In this document: positions 1 to 10,727 of the stretch, in pieces | Layout: every line of letters starts with the position of its first letter | Position numbering within the stretch: position 1 is the stretch's first letter | Source of the DNA: Botrytis cinerea B05.10 | Lineage: Eukaryota > Ascomycota > Leotiomycetes > Helotiales > Sclerotiniaceae | DNA: 64,000 nt | Direction of reading: 5' to 3' | Assembly: GCF_000143535.2 (NCBI RefSeq) | Contig: NC_037311.1 | Span: 744,001-808,000, forward strand | Notes under the pieces: generated by a model | Told to the model about the DNA's origin: nothing | The model's database searches: none | The model's input: only the letters and a program-made list of their open reading frames with translations | Translations under genes and position numbers: made by a program

Positions 1-1060
1 CCACAGTCTCCATTGAAGATGCATTGGGTGAGCGTCTAAATGATACTCTCTTTGAACTTCGAATTGAAAACGGCAAACCACGCCAAGATTTCAAGAGTCT
101 CCAAGGACAATTCAAGCTCATTCATTGGCCAAGCAAGGTTGCTATGTGGACACACACAACCCCTCTACCGGACTGGGCCTACAAACAACAAGAAATCAAC
201 GGAAATAAAAACTTGGCTCAAAGCTCTAACATCTGGTATGTGGATGAGATACCATCCATTCCAAAGGACTCTCCACGTTTGATTAAGGAGGAACGCAAGG
301 TTAAGAGCGTTCCATTCTTGAAGAAATGGTTCGAGTTACAACGGGCAATGTTCTATCACAACAATGCTTTAACTAGCAGCCATCCATATGCTAGCGAACC
401 TTTCGTTTGGCCATTTCTATTGAGAGGTGTCAGTTTCTGGACTCATAATGATACCAGACAACAAATCTACTTTCTAGGAAATCCACTTGGTTGGTGGTTG
501 GCAAGCAGTTTACTTGCAGTTTATGCTGGAATTTGGGCCGCTGACCAATTGTCATTACGCCGTGGAGTTGATGCATTAGATAACCGTAAGTCTTATCCTC
601 GCCTAGCCTTTGAAAGACTTAGCTAACAATCATTCTAGGTACCCGATCCCGTCTCTACAATTCAACTGGTTTCTTTTTCCTTGCTTGGGCAACACATTAT
701 CTACCATTTTATCTCATGGGCCGTCAACTTTTCTTGCATCATTATTTACCTGCTCACTTGGCATCATGTTTGATCACCGGTGCACTCCTTGAATTCATTT
801 TCAACGTAGAGCCTATCGTGGATGATGTTCCATCAGGAGTCGCAAAGAAGGCAGGTGCAGTCAAGAAGCATCTTCCAGCACGTGAAAAGCTCGCTGGACA
901 GAACTTGATGATGTCCTGGGCTGCAGTTGGAGTCATTCTTTCCATCGTGCTTTTCGGATGGTACTTTTTCCTACCATTGACATATGGCTACCCAGGTCTT
1001 AGCGTCCCCGAAGTCAACGCGAGAAAATGGCTAGGATATGATCTTCATTTCGCCAAATAA
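1..1060 (+). CDS. PMT4: Protein O-mannosyltransferase, PMT4 type (3' part)
   Basis: Transfers mannose from dolichyl-phosphate-mannose to Ser/Thr of secretory proteins in the ER membrane. The reading frame is open at the left edge, so the N-terminus and most of the catalytic part lie outside. Exon 1..585, intron 586-638 (GTAAGT donor, CTAAC branch site at 623-627, TAG acceptor), exon 639..1060; a codon is split by the intron. Visible: the end of the MIR region (IEDALGERLNDTLFELRIE), then SSHPYASEPFVWPFLLRG, which in my recollection fits PMT4 rather than PMT1/2, then hydrophobic membrane segments and the family motif LPFYLMGRQLFLHHYLPAH. Ends with a last membrane span and a short tail. Assignment to the PMT family is firm; the PMT4 subfamily is a recognition call. 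Confidence 0.85.
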
Positions 1061-1704
1061 TTGGTTAATTCGAAGTAGTATTCAAGGGGCTAGGTGATAA
1101 TTGGGACAATGTAACGATATTCGGAGGTGTAGGTGACGGATGGATGGTCAAAATCGGAGTGTGATTTGGAATTTTGACATTAGCGATGGGGATTTGTAAA
1201 AAAAAAATATGGATCCTCTAGATTACATCTAAATTTAAAGATTTCTTGAATGCTTTCCTCTTCCAAACGTCTTCCTCTTTCATTTTTTATTTTGTCTAAC
1301 TATGATACTGTCACCTGAGATGCTTAATTCACGCTCTCTCTCAAGGAGAAATCTGATTAGTACAACAATGACCATAATACTAGTTCACCCATGCTCAATA
1401 AGACAAGCCGCTGGGAATGTGACAATAGACTAATAGGTTTTGCAAAATCAAAGGTGCTCCACCCAGACAGGTCCAATTTGTCTCAGAAAGTCTGAAACTA
1501 CGGCAAGATTCATGCTTCAAGACTTTAGTTCAATGAACAATCTACTAACTTGGAAGGTTAGAAAAGACTTTCGAACAAGCTGCCGCTGGTACTTTAGCAT
1601 GTATATTAATTAGTAGTGAATGAGAAACCAGAGAAGATGGCCGTGGGTTTAGCAAGACATGAAAGCGTATGCACTAATATCTCACTAGACTTTGATGCTT
1701 TTGC

Positions 1705-1908
1705 TTAAGAGTTCCTGAAGCCTAGAGATATACTGTCGAATAATTCAACACCACAGATGCTCCAATTCAAAATCTCAAACCACTCAACATGAAGCTCCCC
1801 ATTCTCCTTGCAACCGCAAATTTCACCGTAGGCAGTACCATTGAAACCCACGAGAATGAAAACTTCTATTTCGGCTAGTTTCGTCTCATAGAAGCCGGCA
1901 TGAGCCAT
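1705..1908 (-). CDS. Possible 67-residue hypothetical protein
   Basis: A short frame whose ATG sits in a good fungal start context (CACAATGGCT on the minus strand). The product (MAHAGFYETKLAEIEVF...) is not recognised, has no signal peptide or membrane segment, and has two close cysteines (ICGC). It stands alone in a long intergenic stretch. It may be chance or a gene remnant. Confidence 0.2.
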   Translation of the reverse strand: MAHAGFYETKLAEIEVFILVGFNGTAYGEICGCKENGELHVEWFEILNWSICGVELFDSISLGFRNS

Positions 1909-3177
1909 TGTGACAAGTCAAGTAACTTGATCTGTCCCTTTTTGTTCCTGCCTAGCTTATCGCTCCTGCCTAGTATCTGATGGATATAATCTTTGTATGG
2001 TGGTTCGTATGAGATAGGTCTCTTGGAATTAATGGAACTGGAACTGGAAAATAACAGTATTTTTGGAGTGCGTATGTCTATTTCTCTTGGGTTTCTCTCC
2101 GGTTATTCGTTGCGTTCGTTTTCAAAAAGTCCCCATAACTGTGTTGTGAGGATTTGAATGTTCAAATTTTCAGGAGTCGATTTAATATGTTTTCAAAGTA
2201 ATTGCAAATGGAACAGGAAGCGAATCATTCCTGTTGTTCTTCTATATCGAGCTTTGTCGGCTACTAGCGAATGGTGTTTCATATGCATATACGCATTAAG
2301 TCCCAAATGTCGTTTAGATTAACTTACGGATACCAAAATTAGCTCATCACTTAGGTAAAGATACATGCAGGTGTGCTATAGTGCTATTGAGCCTCAGAAA
2401 ACACCCGGTTCGTGAATTTACGAAATACAGTGGGGTCTCAGATTTTCCACCAAAAGATTTACGATATATAGCAGAGATGAAGAAGTGGATAGCAATTTGT
2501 GGCGATGAGTCGATCACGTATATTTGTTTTGTGTTATGTTTGTTCATAGACTCCTCCCTAAAGCAAGCGAAGAGCTAGTTGTAGGCTATAGAGCTAGTGT
2601 AGATTGTATCTAATTTTCAATTATAAAAATTGGCCTACGCAGCTATTATCTTTCAAGATTTCGCAGGAAACAAGAAATTGCACGAAACAATGCTGATCTT
2701 CATTGTCTTTTGTGACTGCCCTTTTCGGAGAAGAAGATTGCGAAGATTAAGACCTTCATCTTCAGAGTATGTTGGTGCCTTCCTCCGATGTCCCTTTTCG
2801 CAGCCACACAAAAGCTGGGGCCGGTAACCTGCGTTCCACGAGCTTCTTAATGAGGCATGACGTAAGCGTTGGGGAATCATCTATCTATATGAAAGAAAGA
2901 TATTAAAGGAGATATTTACCAGCCCTGGCCAGCTTAATATAAATTTGCCTCATCTGGAGATCGTGACACAGTCATCTCACCTCCCTCGCCCCCAAACATC
3001 AAACTCAGGACACAACATCCATACCAACCACTCTTTTATGAGAGGCCAACTCAGCTCTGGATATTTGTCAGCTGCAGTGAGTCCTCACTCTTTATCTCCA
3101 ATTCGATTAATTTGCTGATTCATAATCTCAAAATCGGGATATTCGCGAAGAGGTCTCGCTCTGTGGAGCTGTTATCT

Positions 3178-3198
3178 CCGGTCCGGGCTCCGGATCCG
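3178..3198. promoter_or_regulatory. Dense CGG/CCG cluster, possible Zn2Cys6 binding site
   Basis: CCGGTCCGGGCTCCGGATCCG lies about 230 bp upstream of the start at 3428 in otherwise AT-rich DNA. It contains inverted CGG/CCG half-sites, including CGGATCCG, the half-site type bound by fungal zinc binuclear cluster activators. This is pattern only; no factor is implied. Confidence 0.3.
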
Positions 3199-3427
3199 AA
3201 TCACAATGGAAGGCGAGGCTCCTTATTCACTGCCTCGTTCTTGCTACTCAGAAATTTATTGTGAGAAACGAATACATATATTTGAGGTCTCGCAATGGAG
3301 AAAGTGAAAATCGCAATATTCAACTGTTACTTCTTTGTGTTCGACGTTCCTAAGTTCATACATATAAACCACTATTTCTTGCATCACACAAACAACAACC
3401 ACAAAAAGAAAATCCATAATCGAAAAA

Positions 3428-4201
3428 ATGCATTTCCTCATCTTAGGCGCATCTGGAAGAACAGGAAGTCTTGTACTTGCTGAAGCTCTCTCACAAAGTA
3501 TGTATGCCTTAAAACCCAGCCCTCCAAGTCAAGCATTTCAGCCACCCCACACACATAAATAAAAGCATCCCAAGAATCCCCGTTCGCTAACCCTTACCCC
3601 ACTAGACCACACCGTCACAGCACTCGCGCGCAATCCCTCTTCCATCCCCGAAGCCCCCGGCCTTACAGTCATAAAAGGCACACCATCCTCCTCCTCCGAT
3701 CTCACAACCGTCTTTACTACGGGTCCCAAAATCGACGCTGTCCTCGTAACCCTCTCATCTAGTCGGGCCTCGGATTCCCCCTTCGCAGCCTCGACTTCTC
3801 CTCCTGATTTCCTCAAGAATGTCATCTCGACGGTTACGCAATCAATGGCTGCGCATGGTGTCAAGAAGATAGTTTATATGTCTGCTTTTGGAGTGGGTTC
3901 TTCGAATGGTGCGCTGTGGTTACCGATGCGTTTACTTATCAATAATTCGACAATGGGGAAGGTCGGATTTCAAGATCACGCTGCTGCGGAGGAAGTTCTG
4001 AAGGCTTCGGGCTTGGAGTACAGTGTTGTGAGAAGTGCGATGTTGAAGGAGGGAGAAAAGAAGAGTGTTGTGGAGTATGGGGCCGAGGGGAAGGGAATGG
4101 GTCACTTGCCGGGATGTACGAGGAAGAGTGTTGCGGGATTCATGGTGGAATTGGCTGAAAGGAAGAAGTGGGAGAACAAAGTGGCCGTCATCTGTAACTA
4201 G
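3428..4201 (+). CDS. NAD(P)-binding protein, NmrA/atypical SDR type
   Basis: Two exons: 3428..3497 and 3606..4201, with an intron of 108 bp (GTATGT donor, CTAG acceptor) that splits an Asn codon. Product 221 aa. The N-terminus MHFLILGASGRTGSLVL carries the glycine-rich Rossmann motif GASGRTG of the extended/atypical short-chain dehydrogenases (NAD(P)H-binding, flavin reductase/NmrA-like). The motif VKKIVYMSAFGVG is the usual strand plus the Ser region of the atypical SDRs, and GLEYSVVRSAML is the typical late strand. There is no signal peptide, so it is probably cytosolic. Substrate is unknown: relatives range from redox sensors to quinone or biliverdin-type reductases. The start is set by the Rossmann motif needing the first exon. 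Confidence 0.8.
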
Positions 4202-5112
4202 GGGGCTACAGATGATGGGAATTATGATCGCAGGGTTGATAAATAGATGATACGGTAGCACATGAGGAGCCATCAGGTTTGGAGGAAATTTAGATTAGCT
4301 AGACGGTTTTGCTTTTCGCTTTTGTTGCTTAGAGAAAGATATCCATTGTTCTAATAATCTCATTAATTGAATGCCATGTAATTATTGTTGCTTGCACATA
4401 GCTCCATTGTCCAAAGTTCTTTTTCTCCAACAGTCTACAGGCTACAGGACCATGGGAAGTCCGCCAGGATTACTATAATAAGAGTGTCGGCAAAAAATTT
4501 GAAAAAAAAAAGAAAGATCTACAAATACACCCGATATCCAGATATAGGACCCATTTACATAAACTAACACCAGAAGAAATGAAAATATGCAATAACTTAA
4601 TAACTTGTGAATATTCAATACTTTTTTCTGATAAACATACAAAAGATTCTCGATTTATCAGATGCAGTGAGATCTTTCTGCGATAGACACACCGTGAAGA
4701 GTCAGTTACGATCAACAGAACTTCTTAGCTAAAAAGTGATAAATAAGGAGCCACATACCCAAGCCACTGGATAACGACTTACAAATTTGAAGACATCACA
4801 AAAACAAAACAGTGAAAAGAGGAAGATTGATAATGCGAAGGCGCTACCGCGAGTTAATTCGATTGTAGACAGGTTAATGCTAGTCGAAAAGTAACTTTTT
4901 ATAGATAACGATCATAAAAACATATTCTTAGTCGAAGGGAGAAATAACACACACTGCAAAAGAATTTAAAGGTTACTGAGGAAGGTGACATTCAATTCTT
5001 TCTTTGCCCGAATCTCGACGCTTACGAAGAAGCAAGCCATAAAAGAAGTTGCTCATATCATACTACGTACTAGGTAGCTACTACCAATAAAGTATACACC
5101 CTCTTTTCCCAA
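4202..5112. other. Intergenic between converging genes
   Basis: Shared 3' space of the NAD(P)-binding gene (plus) and the GH43 gene (minus). AT-rich with no credible coding frame. Confidence 0.6.
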
Positions 5113-6084
5113 TTACTCAACCTTCATTCCACCATCCTCATCGTAGAAGATTTCTCTAACCTTGACACATCTCAAATGGTTCTTTCCTCCACTCAAAGTA
5201 GAATCATGATAGAACAACCACCACCGTCCTTGAAATTCCACAATACTATGATGGGTGGTCCATCCCACCACTGGCTCCAATAACCTTCCCTTATACACAA
5301 ATGGTCCTTCAGGCTTGTCCCCTACCGCGTAACACAGATAATGTGTATCACCCGTTGAGTATGAAAAATAGTATTTTCCTTTATATTTATGCACCCACGA
5401 TGCTTCGAAGAATCTTCTATCATGATCATCTGCACCAAGCTTCTCGCCAGTTTTCTCATCCAAGATAGATATTTCTTGGACAGGAGAAGAGAATGAATGC
5501 ATATCCTCACTCAATTTCCCCACTCTTGGACCCAGTGCAGATCCAGTAGTAGGTTCCATGGTGCTATATTTTTCTCTTTCGAAAACTTCATGTTGATTTC
5601 CCCAGCACTGAAGCTGACCACCCCATATTCCTCCAAAATAAACATAAGCCTCTCCATCATCATCCACAAAACTACAAGGATCGATACTGTAACTTCCCGG
5701 AATATAGCTCTCATCGGGAGTAAAAGGACCTTCAGGTTTATCGCTCTCCGCAACACCAATACGGAAAATACCGTCATGGTCACGAGCTGGGAAATAGAGG
5801 TAGTATTTCCCGTTCTTACTGCAGGCGTCTGGGGCCCATAGTTGTTTGGAGGCCCAGGGAACGGAAGAGTTGGAGAGAACAACGCCGTGATCGGTTACCT
5901 CGCCCGGGATCGAGGACATAGAGAAGACGTGGTAATCTTCCATTGCATATTGGTCTCCATTGTCATTGTCCTGGATATCGGTTGGGATGTCATGTGAGGG
6001 GTAGATGTATAGAGTGTTGTTGAAAACATTAGCCGATGGATCGGCGGTGTAGATGTGAGTGATAAGAGGTTCTTTTTCAGACAT
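5113..6084 (-). CDS. Glycoside hydrolase family 43 (beta-xylosidase / arabinofuranosidase-like)
   Basis: A single-exon gene of 323 aa. GH43 enzymes are inverting five-bladed beta-propeller hydrolases acting on xylans, arabinans or short arabino-xylo-oligosaccharides. The three catalytic acids are visible in order: Asp15 in TADPSA (general base), Asp135 in SIDPCSF (pKa modulator) and Glu227 in FFEASW (general acid). Also present are WAPDACSKNGKYYLYFPA, the common propeller strand, and GWTTHHSIVEF with the conserved His. It has no signal peptide and no carbohydrate-binding module, so it probably works inside the cell on imported oligosaccharides. The length fits a bare catalytic domain. A CreA-like site lies about 100 bp upstream of the start. 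Confidence 0.9.
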   Translation of the reverse strand: MSEKEPLITHIYTADPSANVFNNTLYIYPSHDIPTDIQDNDNGDQYAMEDYHVFSMSSIPGEVTDHGVVLSNSSVPWASKQLWAPDACSKNGKYYLYFPARDHDGIFRIGVAESDKPEGPFTPDESYIPGSYSIDPCSFVDDDGEAYVYFGGIWGGQLQCWGNQHEVFEREKYSTMEPTTGSALGPRVGKLSEDMHSFSSPVQEISILDEKTGEKLGADDHDRRFFEASWVHKYKGKYYFSYSTGDTHYLCYAVGDKPEGPFVYKGRLLEPVVGWTTHHSIVEFQGRWWLFYHDSTLSGGKNHLRCVKVREIFYDEDGGMKVE

Positions 6085-7037
6085 TGTGTACGCAATTGAT
6101 GAAAGATTCAGACGTTACAATTAAGAGAAATGAAAATCAGAGATGAGGAACAGGAGGGGGTATTATATGCAGGCACAGGTTGTGGTGGGGGCTCGTTGAA
6201 TTTATCCATTTATCCACAATACTGGTTAGTTAGTTCAGTTGCGGTTAAATAGGGGTAAATATCTTCAAAGTTGGTCCATTCGCCCATTCTGATTCGTAGG
6301 CTGAATACACAAGCTTGGCGATCATAAATCTAAATGACATCAACAATACGGGGAAAATAATTTTAAAATGGTGAATAGATAGATATGTAGGGGCCACACA
6401 GAAAATCTGGAGCATCTAAGAAATCAACTGCGTGGCAATGTGAGAACCAAAGTATCTGATAAGCCTGAAAGATTGAACACAAGTTAAAACATTGAAAAAT
6501 GCTTTTGGGCCTAGAATACACGACCTTGGTGTGAAAATCGTTCCCAGACACGACAAAGCTGACGGAGGAATTCTATTCCTTGGAGTACACTGGTACAGCA
6601 AGACCCAATTATTGATTGCAACATGTTTCAACTCCTAGTACAGCCCCCTGCATCCAGTTCGAACATAAGTAGTTTTAAAGCATTGGAAGGAATACGTCTG
6701 ATTTGCCAATCTCGATCAATTAAAGATATGGTCTGAACAGGAGAGAGGCATACTGCCATAAAATGAAGTCCATAAATTTCAAAGTATACTAATAAATTGA
6801 TTATTAACCACCAAACCACCCTCCAAGTCTATCCTCCTATTTATCGCCCGCAAATTAACCATTTGAAAAAAGCGTATGAGTACATGATGAAAAGTCCCCT
6901 CATCGACCGTAGCTCGTGATATGTTTCTTCTTATAAATCAATATACCCATTGCCTAAACGCCTAGCTTCAAATTCCGCTCAACTAATGTGCCCCAATTGC
7001 ATATCCATCGTTGCCATATATTCATAAAACGCAATAA
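6085..7037. other. GH43 promoter and 3' flank of the MINDY gene
   Basis: No coding frame is supported. It holds the GH43 promoter on the 6085 side and the 3' end of the deubiquitinase gene on the 7037 side. Confidence 0.6.
6185..6190 (+). promoter_or_regulatory. CreA-like SYGGRG site upstream of GH43
   Basis: GTGGGG within TGTGGTGGGGGC, about 100 bp upstream of the GH43 start. It matches the CreA/CRE1 carbon-catabolite repressor core SYGGRG. A six-base match is expected often by chance; placement before a carbohydrase gene is the only support. Confidence 0.25.
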
Positions 7038-9896
7038 TCACATAACAATACAATCCTTCTGCCTTTCTGGCTGCTGGGAGTTCGGTAGCCCTTGATTTGG
7101 GGCTTGGATCCTGCGCCCAGGAACCTGATCTATGAGTGTCTGACTGCCCCTTCCAATGCCACTATGGGAAGTCGTATTACGGCGACCTGCGGCATTAGCT
7201 GGAGGACGTTGTTGACTATTAGCGGTTGCCGTGTAAGCACTTGTTCTCCGACTTGGATCTGCGTTTGGATGTGCAGGATGATTATCTGGAGGTTGGTAAG
7301 CCGGTTCAGTAGCGGCTTGCTCGTATGTAGGAGGCGGTGCATCGATGCCTGCTTCTGGGTCGGCGGCAGGAGTGGCAACATTATTGTTGCGAGGTGGAAT
7401 CGCGGGACGACCTCGGGTACTAGCACTACCACGAATTGACCCTCCTCGAACTGGTACATTGACTCCACGGCCTCTGGTACTACCTCGTCCATTGCCGCCT
7501 CGCTGACTGACAGGGGCATTACCAGTGTCGTTGCTACTACCCTGTTGCTCGATGTACTGCTGTGAGAGCTCTGATTCTCTTCGCCTTCGGGCGGTCTCAT
7601 TTCGGTTCCGCTCGTCCTCTTCTTCCTGTAGTTGCAGTGCTAAGGCAAAATCGTGATCCTCCTGTTCTGCATTCGTACCTTGCTCGTGATTCTGCGATTC
7701 TTGTTGATTCCCTAATGGTGCATCATGTGAATTTTCAACACGGTTATTATTTCTACGACCAGTGACTGTGGTCCAGTTGCCTTCTTCATTTCCCTGGTGT
7801 AATGTAGAGGATCCGCCGACTAAACGAAAGTCACCAGAATAGAACTCGGCCCTTTCTCCATTAACATCAATAAGGCCTTCCCATACAACTTCTGCATGTC
7901 CTGCATAACCAGAATCTGTCACGAGCTGCAATAGTTGAAGTGTTGTGGGGTGTTTGAAGATTGTGGAGAAGTGGTCATTTCGAAATAGAATGGCTACAGC
8001 ACCTGGACTCATAGATTTAGTTATGAGATCTAAGCCATGAGCTGTAAGCTGAGTTGCTGCGGAGATAAAAAACGCTTTTATAGTCGAAATGTCCTCTAGA
8101 ATCCCTTGTTCCTCGAAACTGAGGCCTTCAGCGGCTAACTTCTCTTCCAATACCTCTTCATGGAACATCAAGTTCTGTGCATCTTCATACGACTTGGCGG
8201 ATCTTTTGAGTGCCATGTATGCAGGCGATTCTTCCTCGGGGAGCCAACCATGAATCAAAGGCACAGAGAAAGTACCATATAATTTCATTTCACGAGTCTC
8301 CTCAAATGTGCCTGGAAGTGAGCTCTCACGCTGCGCAGGATGAATGTGTGGCATTGAGTTCCTGGGATCATTCACTGATAGGATAGGATCAACAGGAAAG
8401 AAGAGAGGGTTCACGTTCATTCCCGTATGAAGCGTTAGGAGAAAGGAATAGAGATCACCCACGTCTGGAAGCTCTTGTGCAGCATCTCCACGTCGCCCGG
8501 ACATGAGTTCATCAAAAACTGCATCAAGCAGTAACCCGAGGCTTACCTGCTCTCGCGACCGGAGTGTCTCCACTAAAGCAGTTTCCACATTTGCGGGTGT
8601 CGATAAAGTCAGAGCATTCACAAGAGCCAACAGAGGGCAAGGTCCATTTGCATTTTGCACTAGAACAGGTGAAATTCTGGGGTTGTGTTGGGCGTTGATG
8701 TCATGCCAAGATATTTTTTTGATCTCGTACGTCTCTTTCTTCTGTCTTAGAGCAGCCGCTGATAAATCAGGTGTCATAGCCGGTGTTGTACTTGTGTTTG
8801 TCGCGACTAAGACTGGCCGCGGAGGCTGAGGAGGAGGATGTTCTTGAGAGTTTCGCGGTGGAAGTGCTGGAGCAACTTCTTCAGGGGTCATTCTGGAAAT
8901 CTCTGTGCCATCTGCTCCGACTACTCCGCTTTGCTGAAAATTCCCCGGTATAGGATCATGATCAATCAAATTCCACCCTTCCGTAGGAGGGTTCGAATAT
9001 TGTGTATTTCCAGAGGACTGAACTGGCATTGTTTGCGATTGATCCGAACTTTGACCAGGAGTAGAATCCCATGCATGTTGGTCTTCTAGTATCTCCTGCG
9101 TTTCGTGCGTAGGTAGCGTAGACTTCTTGGGGCTGACTGGCGTTCCTTCTTCCTCTTCACCATCGTCATAATCATCCTCATCCCATGCTGGAGATTCAGG
9201 TTCATCAATATCTACTAAAACTGGATGTTGCGAATTTTGAGACAAGCCAGAAGAGGTAACGATATTTGGAGGATTTGCGCCTGACCAGGCTTCGTTTCCC
9301 GAATCTTCGCGTTGAAGACTGGGTGTTTGTAATGGCGGCTTTTCGTTCGCGGTGGGTTGCCAAGGGTTCGTGTCTTGGCCAGACACTCCCATGGTCGAAA
9401 ATTGTTGAGTTACTATAAAGAATATTAGCGAAAGGTCAGGCTAGATGGGTGCTGACAAACCTTGAGATACAGGAGGAGGAGGGGGTGGATAAGCCGGCTG
9501 TGTGGGTTTCTCTGTGAGCTCATTCCAGATATCTGCGCTACTTTCCTTCCCATCGGATGCTGCACTTTGCGAACTCTGCGATTGCTGCCTCCTTAAAAAT
9601 GGGTTCGTGGTTGAGGGACTGGGTTTTAACATATCCTGAGAAGGCCTGGGAGGGATTGTCGATGGGCCAACTCTTAAAGCGTTAGGTAGGCTTTTGGGAT
9701 CAGGATGAGAATGCTCCTCTTCATTCCAAACATTAGGCTCTAGGTCATTTGTAGAGCTATCATAAATCGCATTGTGGTTCCTTTCGGGGTGTGAAATATG
9801 ATGTGGATCGGAAGAAACTGGGGATATGGGGTATGGCGGCAATGAGGTGTTGTTGGAAGGGATGCTAGATTGGGGAACGGGCTTTCGAGTGACCAT
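7038..9896 (-). CDS. MINDY-family deubiquitinase (MINDY-1/2 like)
   Basis: Lys48-chain-selective ubiquitin peptidase of the MINDY (FAM63/DUF544) family. Two exons: 9896..9461 and 9412..7038, with an intron of 48 bp; product 936 aa. Residues 1-370 are a low-complexity Pro/Ser-rich tail containing NPFLRRQQ and acidic patches. The catalytic domain spans about 373-687: VLVQNANGPCPLLALVNAL gives Gln398 and nucleophile Cys404, and ILFRNDHFSTIFKH gives the catalytic His626. A ubiquitin-interacting helix (MIU) is seen at about 733-745 (DFALALQLQEEED). The rest is Gly/Arg- and Pro-rich disorder ending in CIVM, a CaaX-type prenylation signal. Divergent from TRM6. The start was chosen as the first ATG of the exon reading into the proline-rich region; an upstream in-frame start is not excluded. 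Confidence 0.9.
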
Positions 9897-10727
9897 CGTG
9901 AATGACGATTTTTGTATGGCAAGAGGTATTATTTGGAGCGGGACGAAGCTTTGTTCCTGTCGAATGAATATCCGGGGTAAGATTGATATCTTGGATTCCT
10001 CAAATATCGGTATCAGAGAACCATGAGGTCATAAGCAATTCAAAACAAGTCGATAACAGCATCCAACCACAGCTCTGCTTTTCAAATTGTCTTATACAGC
10101 TTTCAGTTTTGTAGAAGGACGCAATCGAGCTCCTCCCCAAGGCCTTCCAAAGGGTTTGATCGTGGAAACTACTAGCAACTGTCTAAATAGAACTTCCAAA
10201 GCTCGAAAGACTATGGATGGTATCGATAAGTAAGATGTGTGGGTATCGTATCCGTATCTGCGCTCTCGCTGTGGAATGTATGCGGCTGGGGAATCAATCG
10301 TGTTAAAGCAATTGCGACAACTTTGATGTTTCTTCCTCACAAGAGATGGAGTAAAGATGTTTGACACAGAAGGAGGTATTGGGGACAGTGAGTTTTCATT
10401 CAACTTATTGATCAAAAGGAATTGCTTGCGCGTCTTAGAGCTTATTACTGCTATTCAAACTTGGAAGTTCAGTGTGGCTTAAGATGTGGCTGAGCGTCGC
10501 CACAAATAGAAGGCTGAGGGGTCCAAGCAAATGCTTTGACCAATGATGTGAGCTTTTGTGGAGAAGAAAAAAATTAGTTAAACGCAAGGCTACCAAATTC
10601 ATCTGCACGAGTATTCAGAAAATAAATAAATGTTGATCGGTAGGCAACGATAACCATCGGTACTCAATTGCACATACCGGTACATTTGAATACTTCCACG
10701 AAAAGGAGTGTTCTTAATATTCAGAAT
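9897..10727. promoter_or_regulatory. Divergent promoter region MINDY / TRM6
   Basis: 831 bp between two head-to-head starts (9896 minus, 10728 plus). A minus frame at 10092-10415 has no family features and is taken as chance. No specific operator was recognised. Confidence 0.5.

Larger units (their letters stand above)
1061..3427. other. Intergenic, 2.4 kb, no supported gene
   Basis: Holds the 3' UTR of the mannosyltransferase and the promoter of the NAD(P)-binding gene that starts at 3428. Open frames here are short and lack family motifs. The only one with a good start context is described separately at 1705-1908. Confidence 0.6.

Noticed and set aside
1789..1878. Plus-strand 29-codon frame starting MKLPILLATANF, like a signal peptide
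   Set aside because: Too short, no cysteines or downstream exon I could join in frame, and overlaps another weak frame on the opposite strand.
3538..3864. Minus-strand 108-codon frame
   Set aside because: Antisense shadow of exon 2 and the intron of the NAD(P)-binding gene.
10092..10415. Minus-strand 107-codon frame between MINDY and TRM6
   Set aside because: No family features, mixed composition, lies in the divergent promoter region.
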